From: Tistrella mobilis
GTDB lineage: Bacteria; Pseudomonadota; Alphaproteobacteria; Tistrellales; Tistrellaceae
Length of the DNA: 64,000 bases
NCBI RefSeq assembly: GCF_039634785.1
Contig: NZ_JBBIAB010000017.1
Coordinates: forward strand, 1 to 64,000
Direction: 5' to 3'
The position numbers and the translations under genes were made by a program. Each line of letters begins with the position of its first letter. The first letter of the stretch is position 1. Below, in pieces: positions 36,069 to 45,111 of the stretch. The notes under the pieces were generated by a model. That model had not been told where the DNA came from. It searched no databases and saw only the letters and a program-made list of their open reading frames with translations.

Positions 36069-37118
36069 ATGAGTGTGCAGATGACCGCCCGTGACACGAC
36101 CGTGCTCCACCGCCTCGTCGCCTCCGTCGCCGGCCCCGCGCGGACCGACAGCCTGATGACCACCATGGTCGTGCATCCGGCGCTGGCCGGCGCCACCGGC
36201 GACCGCGCCTCGCGCGCCGTGATCGCCCAGGCGCTGAACATGCTGCTCTTCGCCGATCTGATCGACCGGGTGCCGGCGGCGGCGGCCTATGTGGCCGAAC
36301 GGGTGGCGGCGGGCGGCACGCTCTGCCACGATCATGGCGCGGTGCGCACGGTGGCGATGGCCGGCCAGGGCGCCCTGCCGGCCGGCGAGGCCGCGATCAC
36401 CCGCATTCTGGAGCCGCTGGGCTATGCGCAGGTCGGGCATTATCCGCTCGACCGGCTGAAGATGACCGGCCGGTCCTATGCCCAGAAGGACCTGCCCGAA
36501 GACATCGCCCAGTTCTTCGTAAGCGAGCTGCACCCCGAACGCTTCGGCCCCGATTTCGAGGCGGCGGTGCTGCGGGTGACCGGCAGCTCGCGCGATCCGC
36601 TGACGCCCGCGGCCGCGGCCGCGCTGGACCGGCTGGCTGCGGAAGGCACGCTGGACATCGACACCGCCACCGCCCTGCTGCCGGTGCTGGTCGCCTGTTT
36701 CGACCGCCAGCACGACGTGCCGGCACTGGCCGATTACGAGGCGCTGAAGGCGCAGTCGGCGGAAATGGCCTGGATCGCGACCGAGGGCAACGCCTTCAAC
36801 CACGCCACCGACCGCGTCGCCGATGTCGAGGCCCTGGCCGAGGCCGAGCGCGCCGCCGGCCGGCCGATCAAGGACAAGGTCGAGGTCTCGGCCTCGGGCC
36901 GGGTACGCCAGACCGCCTATCGCGCCGCCGAGGTGGAACGCCCGTTCCGGGATGCGGCGGGCGCCACCGTCACCCGCATCGTGCCCGGCAGCTTCTACGA
37001 GTTCATCACCCGCGACCCCCTGCCCGAGACGCTGGCGACCGAAACCGGCCGGCGGCTGGATCTGGGCTTCGACAGCAGCAATGCCCAGGGGATCTTCAAG
37101 ATGACGGCGGCGGCGTAA
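36069..37118 (+). CDS. hglS: 2-oxoadipate dioxygenase/decarboxylase (HglS, DUF1338)
   Basis: A 349-residue DUF1338/HglS protein. This Fe(II) enzyme converts 2-oxoadipate to D-2-hydroxyglutarate with loss of CO2, late in the D-lysine/2-aminoadipate pathway. The metal ligands and substrate Arg of the family are visible: H89 and R93 in CHDHGAVRT, H244 in AFNHATDRV, E310 in GSFYEFITR. It contains further family segments (YPLDRLKMTGRSYAQKDLPE). ATG 36069 directly abuts the AGGA; ATG 36081 is an alternative. The gene ends at the repeat cluster 37119 and is followed by an ALDH7 gene of the same pathway. Confidence 0.88.
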   Translation: MSVQMTARDTTVLHRLVASVAGPARTDSLMTTMVVHPALAGATGDRASRAVIAQALNMLLFADLIDRVPAAAAYVAERVAAGGTLCHDHGAVRTVAMAGQGALPAGEAAITRILEPLGYAQVGHYPLDRLKMTGRSYAQKDLPEDIAQFFVSELHPERFGPDFEAAVLRVTGSSRDPLTPAAAAALDRLAAEGTLDIDTATALLPVLVACFDRQHDVPALADYEALKAQSAEMAWIATEGNAFNHATDRVADVEALAEAERAAGRPIKDKVEVSASGRVRQTAYRAAEVERPFRDAAGATVTRIVPGSFYEFITRDPLPETLATETGRRLDLGFDSSNAQGIFKMTAAA

Positions 37119-37243
37119 GAGTCTGTTTGGCCCTCGCCGGGCGGGCGCTGCCGCGCCCTTGGCCGCCGCCGGAGTCTGTTTGGCCCTCGCCGGGCGGGCG
37201 CTACCGCGCCCTTGGCCGCCGCCGCAATGGCGGCTGGGCCGAT
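37119..37243. repeat. Dispersed GC-rich intergenic repeat, locus 3 (two copies)
   Basis: Two tandem copies of the same element (starts 37119 and about 37172), oriented as at 19128. The first copy carries GCGCTGCCGCGCCC and the second GCGCTACCGCGCCC, keeping hairpin ability. They begin immediately at the hglS stop codon. Confidence 0.8.
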
Positions 37244-37280
37244 GGGTGGCCATCGGCCCGATGCGGCGGGTTCTGACGTC

Positions 37281-37340
37281 GGAACGTGAGTTCCAGCCCA
37301 CAATTTATTGTTTTAACGGCATCATTTCCCCAGGGAATGA
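37281..37340. promoter_or_regulatory. Two palindromes and AT-rich promoter region before the ALDH7 gene
   Basis: GGAACGTGAGTTCC (37281-37294) and a 19-bp imperfect dyad with TCATT/AATGA arms (37322-37340) flank an AT-rich stretch (CAATTTATTGTTTTAAC) that could hold a promoter. These are plausible operators for a regulator of the lysine cluster. Nothing else is seen between 37341 and the start at 37491. Confidence 0.4.
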
Positions 37341-37490
37341 TCGGGTGCGCCCCTCGGCAGGCACGAATGCCACGTGCCTGCCGCCCCGCCCCGCCCTATG
37401 ATGCCGCCAGCCCATTGCGCCGGTCGACCTGCCCTGAAGAGGCGGCCCGGCGCGTCCGGACAAGATCACGACCCAGGAGTTCAGAGCGCC

Positions 37491-39020
37491 ATGACCCGCG
37501 AGACCGAGACCCGGCTCAGCCCTGCCGACGATGCCCGTGCCGTCCTCGCCCGCCTGGGGGTGGACCCGGCGCGGCTTTCCGGTGGCGACCGCATCGCCCG
37601 CTCGCCGCTCGACGGTTCCGAGATCGCGCGGCTGACCGACACCACCCCGGCCGAGGCCGAGGCGGCGATCGCCGGTGCGGCAGAGGCCTTCAAGGCCTGG
37701 CGCCTGGTGCCGGCGCCCGAGCGCGGCCGGCTGGTCGCCCTGCTGGGCGAAGAGCTGCGCGCCGCCAAGGAAGATCTGGGCCGCCTGGTCACCCTGGAAG
37801 CCGGCAAGGTCCCGGCCGAAGGGCTGGGCGAGGTTCAGGAGATGATCGACATCTGCGACTTCGCGGTCGGCCTGTCGCGCCAGCTCCACGGCCTGACCAT
37901 CGCCACCGAGCGCCCGGACCACCGGATGATGGAAACCTGGCACCCGATCGGCCCGGTGGGCGTGATCACCGCCTTCAACTTCCCGGTCGCGGTCTGGTCG
38001 TGGAATGCCGCACTCGCCTTCGTCTGCGGCGACCCGGTGATCTGGAAGCCGTCGGAAAAGACCCTGCTGACCGCGCTGGCGGTGACCGCCCTGTTCGAAA
38101 AGGCGGCCAGGCGCCATGGCAAGGTGCCGGCGGGGCTGGCCTCGCTGCTGATCGGCGGCCGCGAGATCGGCGAAAAGCTGGTCGACGATCGCCGGGTGCC
38201 GGTGATTTCGGCCACCGGCTCCACCGCCATGGGCCGCAAGGTCGGCCCCAGGGTTGCGGAACGCTTCGGCCGCGCGATCCTGGAACTGGGCGGCAACAAT
38301 GCCGCGATCCTGCAGCCCTCGGCCGATCTGGAACTGTCGCTGCGCGGCATCGCCTTTGCCGCCATGGGCACCGCCGGCCAGCGCTGCACCACGCTGCGCC
38401 GCCTGTTCCTGCATGGCTCGATCTATGACGGCTTCATCACCCGGCTGAAGGCCGCCTATGCCTCGGTGAAGGTGGGCGACCCGCGCGAGGCCGGCGTGCT
38501 GGTCGGGCCGCTGATCGATGCCGATGCCGCCCGCGCGATGGATGCGGCACTGGAAGCGGCCCGCGCCGCCGGCGGCACCGTCCATGGCGGCGAGGTGGTC
38601 GAGGTGATGGGCCAGGGCCAGTATCGCCGCCCGGCCCTGGTGGAAATGCCGGCCCAGGCCGATATCGTCCGCCACGAGACCTTCGCGCCGATCCTGTATG
38701 TGATGCGCCATGACGATCTGGCCGAGGCGATCGCCGCCCAGAACGACGTGCCCCAGGGCCTGGCCTCGTCGATCTTCACCAACGACCTGCGCGATGCCGA
38801 ACGCTTCCTGTCGGCCGCCGGATCCGATTGCGGCATCGCCAATGTCAATATCGGCCCCTCGGGCGCCGAAATCGGCGGCGCCTTCGGCGGCGAAAAGGAA
38901 ACCGGCGGCGGCCGCGAGGCGGGTTCCGACGCCTGGAAGGCCTATATGCGCCGGGCGACCAACACCATCAATTACGGCAGCACCCTGCCGCTGGCCCAGG
39001 GCGTCACCTTCGATATCTGA
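37491..39020 (+). CDS. amaB: ALDH7-family aldehyde dehydrogenase (2-aminoadipate semialdehyde type)
   Basis: A 509-residue aldehyde dehydrogenase. Hallmarks of the ALDH7 (antiquitin/AmaB/PCD) branch are ILELGGNNAAI (catalytic Glu) and GTAGQRCTTLRRLF (catalytic Cys), plus ITAFNFPVAVWSWNAALA. The enzyme oxidises 2-aminoadipate 6-semialdehyde to 2-aminoadipate in lysine catabolism. It sits between hglS and a class I aminotransferase, which completes the route aminoadipate to oxoadipate to hydroxyglutarate. The start at 37491 has AGGAG 11 nt upstream. A good terminator follows the gene. Confidence 0.87.
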   Translation: MTRETETRLSPADDARAVLARLGVDPARLSGGDRIARSPLDGSEIARLTDTTPAEAEAAIAGAAEAFKAWRLVPAPERGRLVALLGEELRAAKEDLGRLVTLEAGKVPAEGLGEVQEMIDICDFAVGLSRQLHGLTIATERPDHRMMETWHPIGPVGVITAFNFPVAVWSWNAALAFVCGDPVIWKPSEKTLLTALAVTALFEKAARRHGKVPAGLASLLIGGREIGEKLVDDRRVPVISATGSTAMGRKVGPRVAERFGRAILELGGNNAAILQPSADLELSLRGIAFAAMGTAGQRCTTLRRLFLHGSIYDGFITRLKAAYASVKVGDPREAGVLVGPLIDADAARAMDAALEAARAAGGTVHGGEVVEVMGQGQYRRPALVEMPAQADIVRHETFAPILYVMRHDDLAEAIAAQNDVPQGLASSIFTNDLRDAERFLSAAGSDCGIANVNIGPSGAEIGGAFGGEKETGGGREAGSDAWKAYMRRATNTINYGSTLPLAQGVTFDI

Positions 39021-39056
39021 TGAGGGGTGACTGATCGCCCCCCATGACGCACAGGC

Positions 39057-39093
39057 AAGGCGGGTCGCCGCACCAGACGGCACCCGCCTTTTT
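39057..39093 (+). terminator. Rho-independent terminator after amaB
   Basis: A 9-bp stem (AAGGCGGGT 39057-39065 with ACCCGCCTT 39082-39090), 16-nt loop, then TTTTTC. It lies 36 nt after the ALDH stop and 36 nt before the aminotransferase gene, so that gene needs its own promoter or read-through. Confidence 0.85.
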
Positions 39094-39128
39094 CTTACCC
39101 CCCCGCTCTTCTCCTCCGGAGACCCGAC

Positions 39129-40379
39129 ATGTCCATGACCGACACCACCGGCGCCGCCAGGGCGGCCGGACAGGCTTCTTACGGCTTTCGCGCCGCCCGG
39201 CGGTTGGGCGGGATCGGCGTGTCGGAGATTCTGGCGATCGGCGCCCGGGCGCAGGCGATGGGCGGGGATGTGATCGTGCTGGCGGCGGGTGAGCCGGACC
39301 TGCCGACGCCGGCCCATATCCGAGAGGCGGCCGCGGCCGCGGTGGAGGCCGGCGCCACGCGCTATGCGCCGCTGACCGGTACCGCCGCGCTGAAGGCGGC
39401 GATCATCGCCAAACATGCCCGCGACAACCGACTGGATCTGACGCCCGCCAACATCATCGTCGGCTCGGGCGCCAAGCAGGTGATCCACAATGCGCTGATG
39501 GCGACGCTGGACGAGGGCCGGGAGGTCATCGTGCCGGCGCCGTTCTGGACATCCTATCTGGACCAGGTGGCGCTGGCCGGCGGGCGGGTCGTTTCCCCCC
39601 GCATGCGGGCCGAAGACGGCTTCCGGCTGACGCCTGAGGCATTGTCGGCCGCGATCACCCCGAACACGGCCTGGCTGATCCTGAACGCGCCGTCGAACCC
39701 CTGCGGTGCGGTCTATTCGATGAGCGATCTCAAGGCCCTGGCGGCGGTTCTTCGCGACCATCCGCAGGTCTGGGTGCTGTCGGACGACATCTATGAACAC
39801 ATCATCTATGACGGCCGCCGCTTCGCGACCATGGCCGAAGCCGCCCCCGATCTGGCAGATCGGGTGCTGACGGTCAACGGCGTCTCCAAGGCCTATGCCA
39901 TGACCGGCTGGCGGATCGGCTGGGGGGCCGGCCCCGCGCCGCTGATCCAGGCTATGGCTGCCGTGCAGAGCCAGAGCACATCCGGCGCCGCCACGCCGTC
40001 GCAGGCGGCGGCGACCGCGGCGCTGACCGGCCCGCAAACCGTGCTGGCCGATCATCTGGCGGTGTTCGACCGCCGCCGCAGGCTGGTCACCGCCGGGTTG
40101 GAGGCGATCGACGGCATAAGCTGCCCGGCCCCCGACGGCGCCTTTTATGCCTTCGCCGACATCCACGGGCTGATCGGGCGGCGCACACGCAGCGGCACCA
40201 GGCTCGACGACGATCGCGCCGTGGCGCAGTGGCTGCTGGACGAGGCCCATGTCGCCCTGGTGCCGGGGGCCGCCTTCGGCAGCCCGGGCCATCTGCGCCT
40301 GTCTTTCGCAGCCGCCGACGAGGTGCTGCACCAGGCGATCGAGCGGATCGGCGCGGCGGTGGCCGCCCTGCCCGCCTGA
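39129..40379 (+). CDS. Class I/II PLP-dependent aminotransferase, probably 2-aminoadipate type
   Basis: A 416-residue fold-type I aminotransferase. The PLP Lys is in NGVSKAYAMTGWRIG, the Asp/Tyr pair in LSDDIYEHIIYDG, the substrate Arg in GHLRLSFAAADE. It is a close relative of the protein at 51053-52255. Located after hglS and amaB, it is the likely 2-aminoadipate transaminase, although an aspartate-type specificity cannot be excluded. GGAG lies 5 nt before the ATG. The stop is 2 bp from the convergent MFS gene. Confidence 0.85.
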   Translation: MSMTDTTGAARAAGQASYGFRAARRLGGIGVSEILAIGARAQAMGGDVIVLAAGEPDLPTPAHIREAAAAAVEAGATRYAPLTGTAALKAAIIAKHARDNRLDLTPANIIVGSGAKQVIHNALMATLDEGREVIVPAPFWTSYLDQVALAGGRVVSPRMRAEDGFRLTPEALSAAITPNTAWLILNAPSNPCGAVYSMSDLKALAAVLRDHPQVWVLSDDIYEHIIYDGRRFATMAEAAPDLADRVLTVNGVSKAYAMTGWRIGWGAGPAPLIQAMAAVQSQSTSGAATPSQAAATAALTGPQTVLADHLAVFDRRRRLVTAGLEAIDGISCPAPDGAFYAFADIHGLIGRRTRSGTRLDDDRAVAQWLLDEAHVALVPGAAFGSPGHLRLSFAAADEVLHQAIERIGAAVAALPA

Positions 40380-40381
40380 GG

Positions 40382-41551
40382 TCAGCGCCGCCGGAGGTCG
40401 GCCAGCGTCAGGGCGAGGCCGAGGCCGAGCCCCGCGGCCAGCACGACCATCGCCCCGGCCGGCCCCGTCTCTGCCAGCCGGACGGTGGCGAGCGGCACGG
40501 CCGCCAGGATCGCGACATTGTTCAGGGTTTCGGCCACCGCCAGCACCATGCCCTTGTCAGGCCCGGCACGCGTGGCCAGCACCACCGTCGCCGCCGGCGC
40601 GCCGGTGCCGAGCGCCGCCCCCCAGGCCGCCAGGCACAGCAGCGCCGCCCAGAGCGGCAGCGACCAGGCCATGAACAGGGTCACCGCCAGGGCAAGGACC
40701 AGGGTTACCAGAACCAGAACCAGCTCCTCGCGGCCGAACAGCCGGCGCAGCCGCCCGGCCGCGAGGTTGCCGAGCCCCAGCCCCAGCCCGAAGGCCGCGA
40801 CCGTCACCCCCACCGCCGCCGGCCCGAAACCATAGCGCAGCCGCAGCACCTCTCCGGACAGCAGGAAGGCCGCGACGCCGGTGCCGTTCCAGGCGCCCTT
40901 GGCGACCAGCGGGCGCAGGATCGACGGGTTGCGCAGCCAGGACCAGCCGGCACCGCCCGCCCGGCGCGGCATCGCCGAGGCACGCCCGGGCAGCCATCTC
41001 TGGCCGATGACGAAGGCGGCGGCACAGCCGGCGGCGGTGATCACGAAGGGGGCGGCCCAGCCGATCAGATCGGTGGCGATCCCGGCCATGGCCGGCCCGA
41101 AGGCGATGCCGGCGGTCATGCCCAGCATCACCAGCCCCATCGCGCCGGCCTGGCGGTGATGGGGGATCACCTCGGCGATCAGCGCAAAGGCCGTGGGGAT
41201 CAGGATCGCCGAGGCGATGCCGCCGAAGATGCGGAGCGCCACCGCCACCCCCAGCGTGGGCGCAAGGACGATGGCCAGCCCGTCGAGCGCGAACAGCAGC
41301 AGCCCGGTCAGCAGCAGCCGCCCCCGATCCACCCGGTCCGACAGCCAGCCGAACACGGGGGCCGCGATCGCATAGGCGACCGCATAGCCCGAAATCAGCC
41401 AGGCCGCCCCGGCCGGCGTGGTGTCGAAGGCCGCCGCCAGAGGTGCAAGCATCGACGACAGCATGAATTCGGTCGCGCCGACGAAGAAGACGGTGACGGC
41501 GAGGAGCGGCAGCAGCCGGCGGCCCGCCGACTGCTGCCCTGTAGAGATCAT
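40382..41551 (-). CDS. MFS transporter (DHA1-type efflux pump)
   Basis: A 389-residue 12-helix permease. The motif-A loop GWLSDRVDRGRLLL follows helix 2, and LRIFGGIASAILIPTAFALI resembles motif C-like helices of drug/H+ antiporters. The start at 41551 precedes the first hydrophobic region; a longer frame to 41605 adds only charged residues. It might export lysine-pathway products or drugs. No ribosome site is strong. Confidence 0.82.
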   Translation of the reverse strand: MISTGQQSAGRRLLPLLAVTVFFVGATEFMLSSMLAPLAAAFDTTPAGAAWLISGYAVAYAIAAPVFGWLSDRVDRGRLLLTGLLLFALDGLAIVLAPTLGVAVALRIFGGIASAILIPTAFALIAEVIPHHRQAGAMGLVMLGMTAGIAFGPAMAGIATDLIGWAAPFVITAAGCAAAFVIGQRWLPGRASAMPRRAGGAGWSWLRNPSILRPLVAKGAWNGTGVAAFLLSGEVLRLRYGFGPAAVGVTVAAFGLGLGLGNLAAGRLRRLFGREELVLVLVTLVLALAVTLFMAWSLPLWAALLCLAAWGAALGTGAPAATVVLATRAGPDKGMVLAVAETLNNVAILAAVPLATVRLAETGPAGAMVVLAAGLGLGLALTLADLRRR

Positions 41552-41631
41552 CACGGCCGGACGGTCTTTCTGTTTCCGGTCCCGGCCGCTTGCCCCCGGC
41601 CGCACGCCACGATGTCGTGCTGGCGGATCCG

Positions 41632-44600
41632 TCAGGCAGGCTGGCCGCGGAAGCCGATGGTGAAGGTCACGACGTTGTCGCGATAGGCGCTGACCACGCA
41701 GTCCGCCGTCATGCCATAGACCGGCCTGACCAGGTGCCCGGTGGATTTGCAGCCATCCCAGGCCGCGAACAGGGCGCCCGCATCGGTCCCCCCCTCATTG
41801 ATCCAGATCTGTGCGCGGGCGTTGGTGAGGCTTCCAGCACCCGGGACGCCGAAGGCCACATCGAGCGGGCGGCTGTCGTCGTCGCCGATCTGGAACCGCA
41901 GCCAGCCGACGGCATCGCCGTCGGACACCGTGTTCCAGACATAATCGGCGAAGACCCAGCGCGCAGGCGCCGTCTGGTGGGCGGGGATCTGGTCGACCGG
42001 CCAGGCGGCAAAGCCGCCGCGCAGGCCCTTGCGATCGGTCAGCCGGATCGTCACCGCGCTTTCGTTGTAGATGATCACCCGGCAGGCATAGCGGCCGCCG
42101 AAGGCCAGGCTGTAGAGCCAGGTACGGTCATTGGCGCTGGCCCAGTCGGGCAGCAGCTGCGGCCAGTGGTCGGGCTGGCCGGGGTCGATCAGCTGGAAGC
42201 GGGCGAAACTGCTCTCGGCCGGGCTCTGCACCCGAAGCGGCTGGGTTGCATGCGGGTCGGTATCGCAGCCGGGGGTGAACAGGCCGGCAATGCGCCCCGT
42301 CGACGCCAGGACCAGCCGTTCGCCCCGGGCATCATACCGCCAGAGCTGATCGCTGTTGCGGGCCTCGTCTTGCGGGGCCAGAACCAGCGTGCCGTTGCGA
42401 TGGGTCAGGCACACCCGCCCGGGGGCATCTTCCGACTGCGCCGGGAACAGGCGGCCGGCACCATCGGTCGTCCAGACCTGGTGCCGCCCGATGACGAGGC
42501 GGGCGAGCACCGCCCGGTGCCCGTCGAGATGGCCGTCGCCGGTACCTTCGATCGACAGCGCCATATCGGCATTCACGGCCAGCGCCGCCGCCGGGTCTGC
42601 GGCCCGCCGGGCGATGATGCAGAACGGGGTTTTGATGGTCAACCCCGTCCCGGGACGGGCATCCTCTGCCTTGCGGCGATCGCGCGCCAGATAGGGATCG
42701 CGCGTCGCATCGGCCCCGTCCGACGTCTTCAGCAGGGCCGTCAACTCTTCGGGCGACAGCGGATCGACCATCCAGAGATCCGACAGACGGAAGGACCCGG
42801 TGACGGCCGGATCGAAACGCCCCACGGCGGTCAGCCCGGCGTCCAGGCCGGTATTGATCAGATGGCCGGCGGCGGTGAGTGTCCAGCTCTGATAGGGCGC
42901 GGTGTCGAGGACGGTGATCGCCGGTTTGAACCGGTCCGCCGGCGGCCGGCCGGCCGGGCCGGTTACGACATCGTCGGTCAGTGCAGTCAGGGCGAATTCG
43001 GCCGTGGCGGAACAGGGATAGGCGATGATCTGACCCAGGCCGTTTTCATACCAGAGCTGCGACGCCGGATCGGCCTTCACGCCGGCATCGCGCAGCCCGA
43101 CCTCGACGCCATTGCCCGGCTGATCCATCAGCAGCGACAGCAGCTTGTCGGGCTCCATGCGGTTGCGGATGCGGAAATAGACCGGGCGCGCGCTTTCGCC
43201 GGCAATCCGGCGATACTCGTTGTAGAACAGGAAATGGGCGCCCTTCGCCTGCAGCTCCTGCACCGTATGGCGGCTGGCATAGTCGCGCAGCACCGCCCGG
43301 CAGCGCCGCGCCAGATCACGCGGCAGCAGATCGATGCTGGGCATCGGATCATCCTGCATCACCGCCGACCAACGCCGGTAATTGCCGAGAGATTTCGCCC
43401 ATTCGCCGGCATCGGACAGAAACTGCCCCTCGCCGCCCACAGCACTCAGGGTCAGGCCCTGACGCTCGGCGGCGGCCAGCGCCCGCGACTGCTCGCGGGT
43501 GGCATCCCTCATCTCGGCCGCCGCCTGCGCCGTGCCGACCCCCAGATGCGACACCTCTGCCTTCACGCCCACCGACAGGCTGCGGGTGACATCGGCCGTG
43601 CCCTCGGTCGCCGACAGGGTCTGCACCCGGGTGCCGAACAGCCGGCCGCCGACCAGGGTGCGGCGGGCGACGAAATGGCCATAGATCGCCAGCACCGCCA
43701 TCAGCCGCTCGGCCGGGTCGATCAGCTCCGGCCAGGGATCGATGTCGGCCGGGCCGGCAGGATCGAGCGCCGCCGTCACCGCCGCCAGGAAATCCGGCGC
43801 CGCCGCGGGGGTCCGGTCGTCGAAGGACAGTTCCACCCTGGGCAGGAAATAGCTGGTGACGACGAACACCGTCTTGCCGGCCTCGGCCGTTGTGGTCTCT
43901 GACCGCCGGCCGATGCCGACACCCACCCCGACGCCACCCTGGAAGGACGGCTTGCCGACCGCGGCGGTCATCGACATCGACAGGCCGAACACGCCGTTGC
44001 GCTGCGCCTGATGGACCTGTTCGGAATAGGTGTAGCTGGTCTCGTAATAGCCCGAAAGCTGCGGCTTCAGATAGAACAGCCGGGTCGGCCCGGTGGGGGC
44101 GGCCGGTCGGGAGGCTACAGGCGGTGCGCCGGCCGCAGGTTTGGCAGCGGCCGCAGCTTCGCCCGCCGGCTCGGATCTGGTGGGCGCCTCGGGCCTGATG
44201 GGCATCTCGGGCCTGGCGGCCTGCTGGCCGGTGGACGTGATCAACGCCGCCGCGGCGGCCGCCATCAGTGCGGTTTCGGTCGCCCCCCTGCCCTTGTCCG
44301 GATCGGCCGGTTTCGCATCCGACAGCCCGGCCAGCCGGCGGCGCATGACCGCATCGCCCCGCAGATCCAGCCGGTAGAGCACGTCGCGGAAGCTGCGAGC
44401 GGCCACTTCACTGCGGCTGTGGTCGATCACGATGCCCCGATAGAAGCCGATCCGGTCCAGCAGATCATCGCGCTGGGCAAGGTTGAGCGTGAAGAAATCC
44501 GAATGGTCGGCCGCAAGCGTGCCGCCGCCGGCGGTGAAGACGCGGGTTGCGGCCTCGGCAGTGAAGTCGCGCCTGGCAAGCGGCGTCTCGGCCATGGCGG

Positions 44601-45111
44601 TTGCGATCTGCGCGGTCGGATCGGGCACCGTTACCCGCAGCCGGTCCAGCAGCTTCTGCCGGTCGTCCAGCGCCTCGCGGCCGCGCTCCTCGCGCCGGCG
44701 CATCGCCGCCTCGGCATGGTCTTCCACCGCGCGATCGGCATCCAGTTTCGCCTTGCGGGCGGTGAGCACCGCGGTGTCGCTGGCCAGCATCTCGATCTCG
44801 GCCTTGTCGGCCGCCAGCTTGCGGATGCGCGGTTCTGCCGCGGGAATGTCGGAAATGCAGGTCACGGTCAGGCTGGACCGGCCGTCATCGGGGTAGTCGG
44901 CGGTGAAGACCTCCTGATAGGGCCGGTCTTCCGCCGCTTGCGACAGCGGCTCTCCGTTGGCCGCCCGGAACCGGCAGTTTTCGGGGATCCCGGCCAGAAC
45001 CAGCCGCTGCCGGACCGCCGCCACAGTATCCCCCAGCTTGAGGTCGATATCGACCTCGCGGCTGGACACCGGATCGCCGTTCAGGTCGACCCATTTGACG
45101 ATGCACAGCAT
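41632..45111 (-). CDS. Large MACPF (perforin-like) multidomain protein
   Basis: A 1159-residue protein without signal peptide. N-terminus (1-90): a ubiquitin-like beta-grasp pattern (VKWVDLNGDPV, LKLGDTVAAVRQRL, GIPENCRF, ANGEPL). About 90-160: Lys/Glu/Arg-rich coiled coil. About 280-325: Ala/Pro linker. About 330-600: MACPF domain, with Gly-rich strands (FQGGVGVGVGIG) and the signature YGHFVARRTLVGG (Y477 to G489), close to the canonical YGTHFx6GG. About 650-1000: repeated QxW elements (QLWYENG, QSWTLTAAG, QVWTTDGAG, QLWRYDARG) like a ricin-type lectin. About 1000-1159: beta-sandwich reminiscent of aegerolysins/actinoporins. GAAGGAG precedes the ATG. No activator protease or secretion gene adjoins. 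Pore formation is inferred from family. Confidence 0.75.
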   Translation of the reverse strand: MLCIVKWVDLNGDPVSSREVDIDLKLGDTVAAVRQRLVLAGIPENCRFRAANGEPLSQAAEDRPYQEVFTADYPDDGRSSLTVTCISDIPAAEPRIRKLAADKAEIEMLASDTAVLTARKAKLDADRAVEDHAEAAMRRREERGREALDDRQKLLDRLRVTVPDPTAQIATAMAETPLARRDFTAEAATRVFTAGGGTLAADHSDFFTLNLAQRDDLLDRIGFYRGIVIDHSRSEVAARSFRDVLYRLDLRGDAVMRRRLAGLSDAKPADPDKGRGATETALMAAAAAALITSTGQQAARPEMPIRPEAPTRSEPAGEAAAAAKPAAGAPPVASRPAAPTGPTRLFYLKPQLSGYYETSYTYSEQVHQAQRNGVFGLSMSMTAAVGKPSFQGGVGVGVGIGRRSETTTAEAGKTVFVVTSYFLPRVELSFDDRTPAAAPDFLAAVTAALDPAGPADIDPWPELIDPAERLMAVLAIYGHFVARRTLVGGRLFGTRVQTLSATEGTADVTRSLSVGVKAEVSHLGVGTAQAAAEMRDATREQSRALAAAERQGLTLSAVGGEGQFLSDAGEWAKSLGNYRRWSAVMQDDPMPSIDLLPRDLARRCRAVLRDYASRHTVQELQAKGAHFLFYNEYRRIAGESARPVYFRIRNRMEPDKLLSLLMDQPGNGVEVGLRDAGVKADPASQLWYENGLGQIIAYPCSATAEFALTALTDDVVTGPAGRPPADRFKPAITVLDTAPYQSWTLTAAGHLINTGLDAGLTAVGRFDPAVTGSFRLSDLWMVDPLSPEELTALLKTSDGADATRDPYLARDRRKAEDARPGTGLTIKTPFCIIARRAADPAAALAVNADMALSIEGTGDGHLDGHRAVLARLVIGRHQVWTTDGAGRLFPAQSEDAPGRVCLTHRNGTLVLAPQDEARNSDQLWRYDARGERLVLASTGRIAGLFTPGCDTDPHATQPLRVQSPAESSFARFQLIDPGQPDHWPQLLPDWASANDRTWLYSLAFGGRYACRVIIYNESAVTIRLTDRKGLRGGFAAWPVDQIPAHQTAPARWVFADYVWNTVSDGDAVGWLRFQIGDDDSRPLDVAFGVPGAGSLTNARAQIWINEGGTDAGALFAAWDGCKSTGHLVRPVYGMTADCVVSAYRDNVVTFTIGFRGQPA

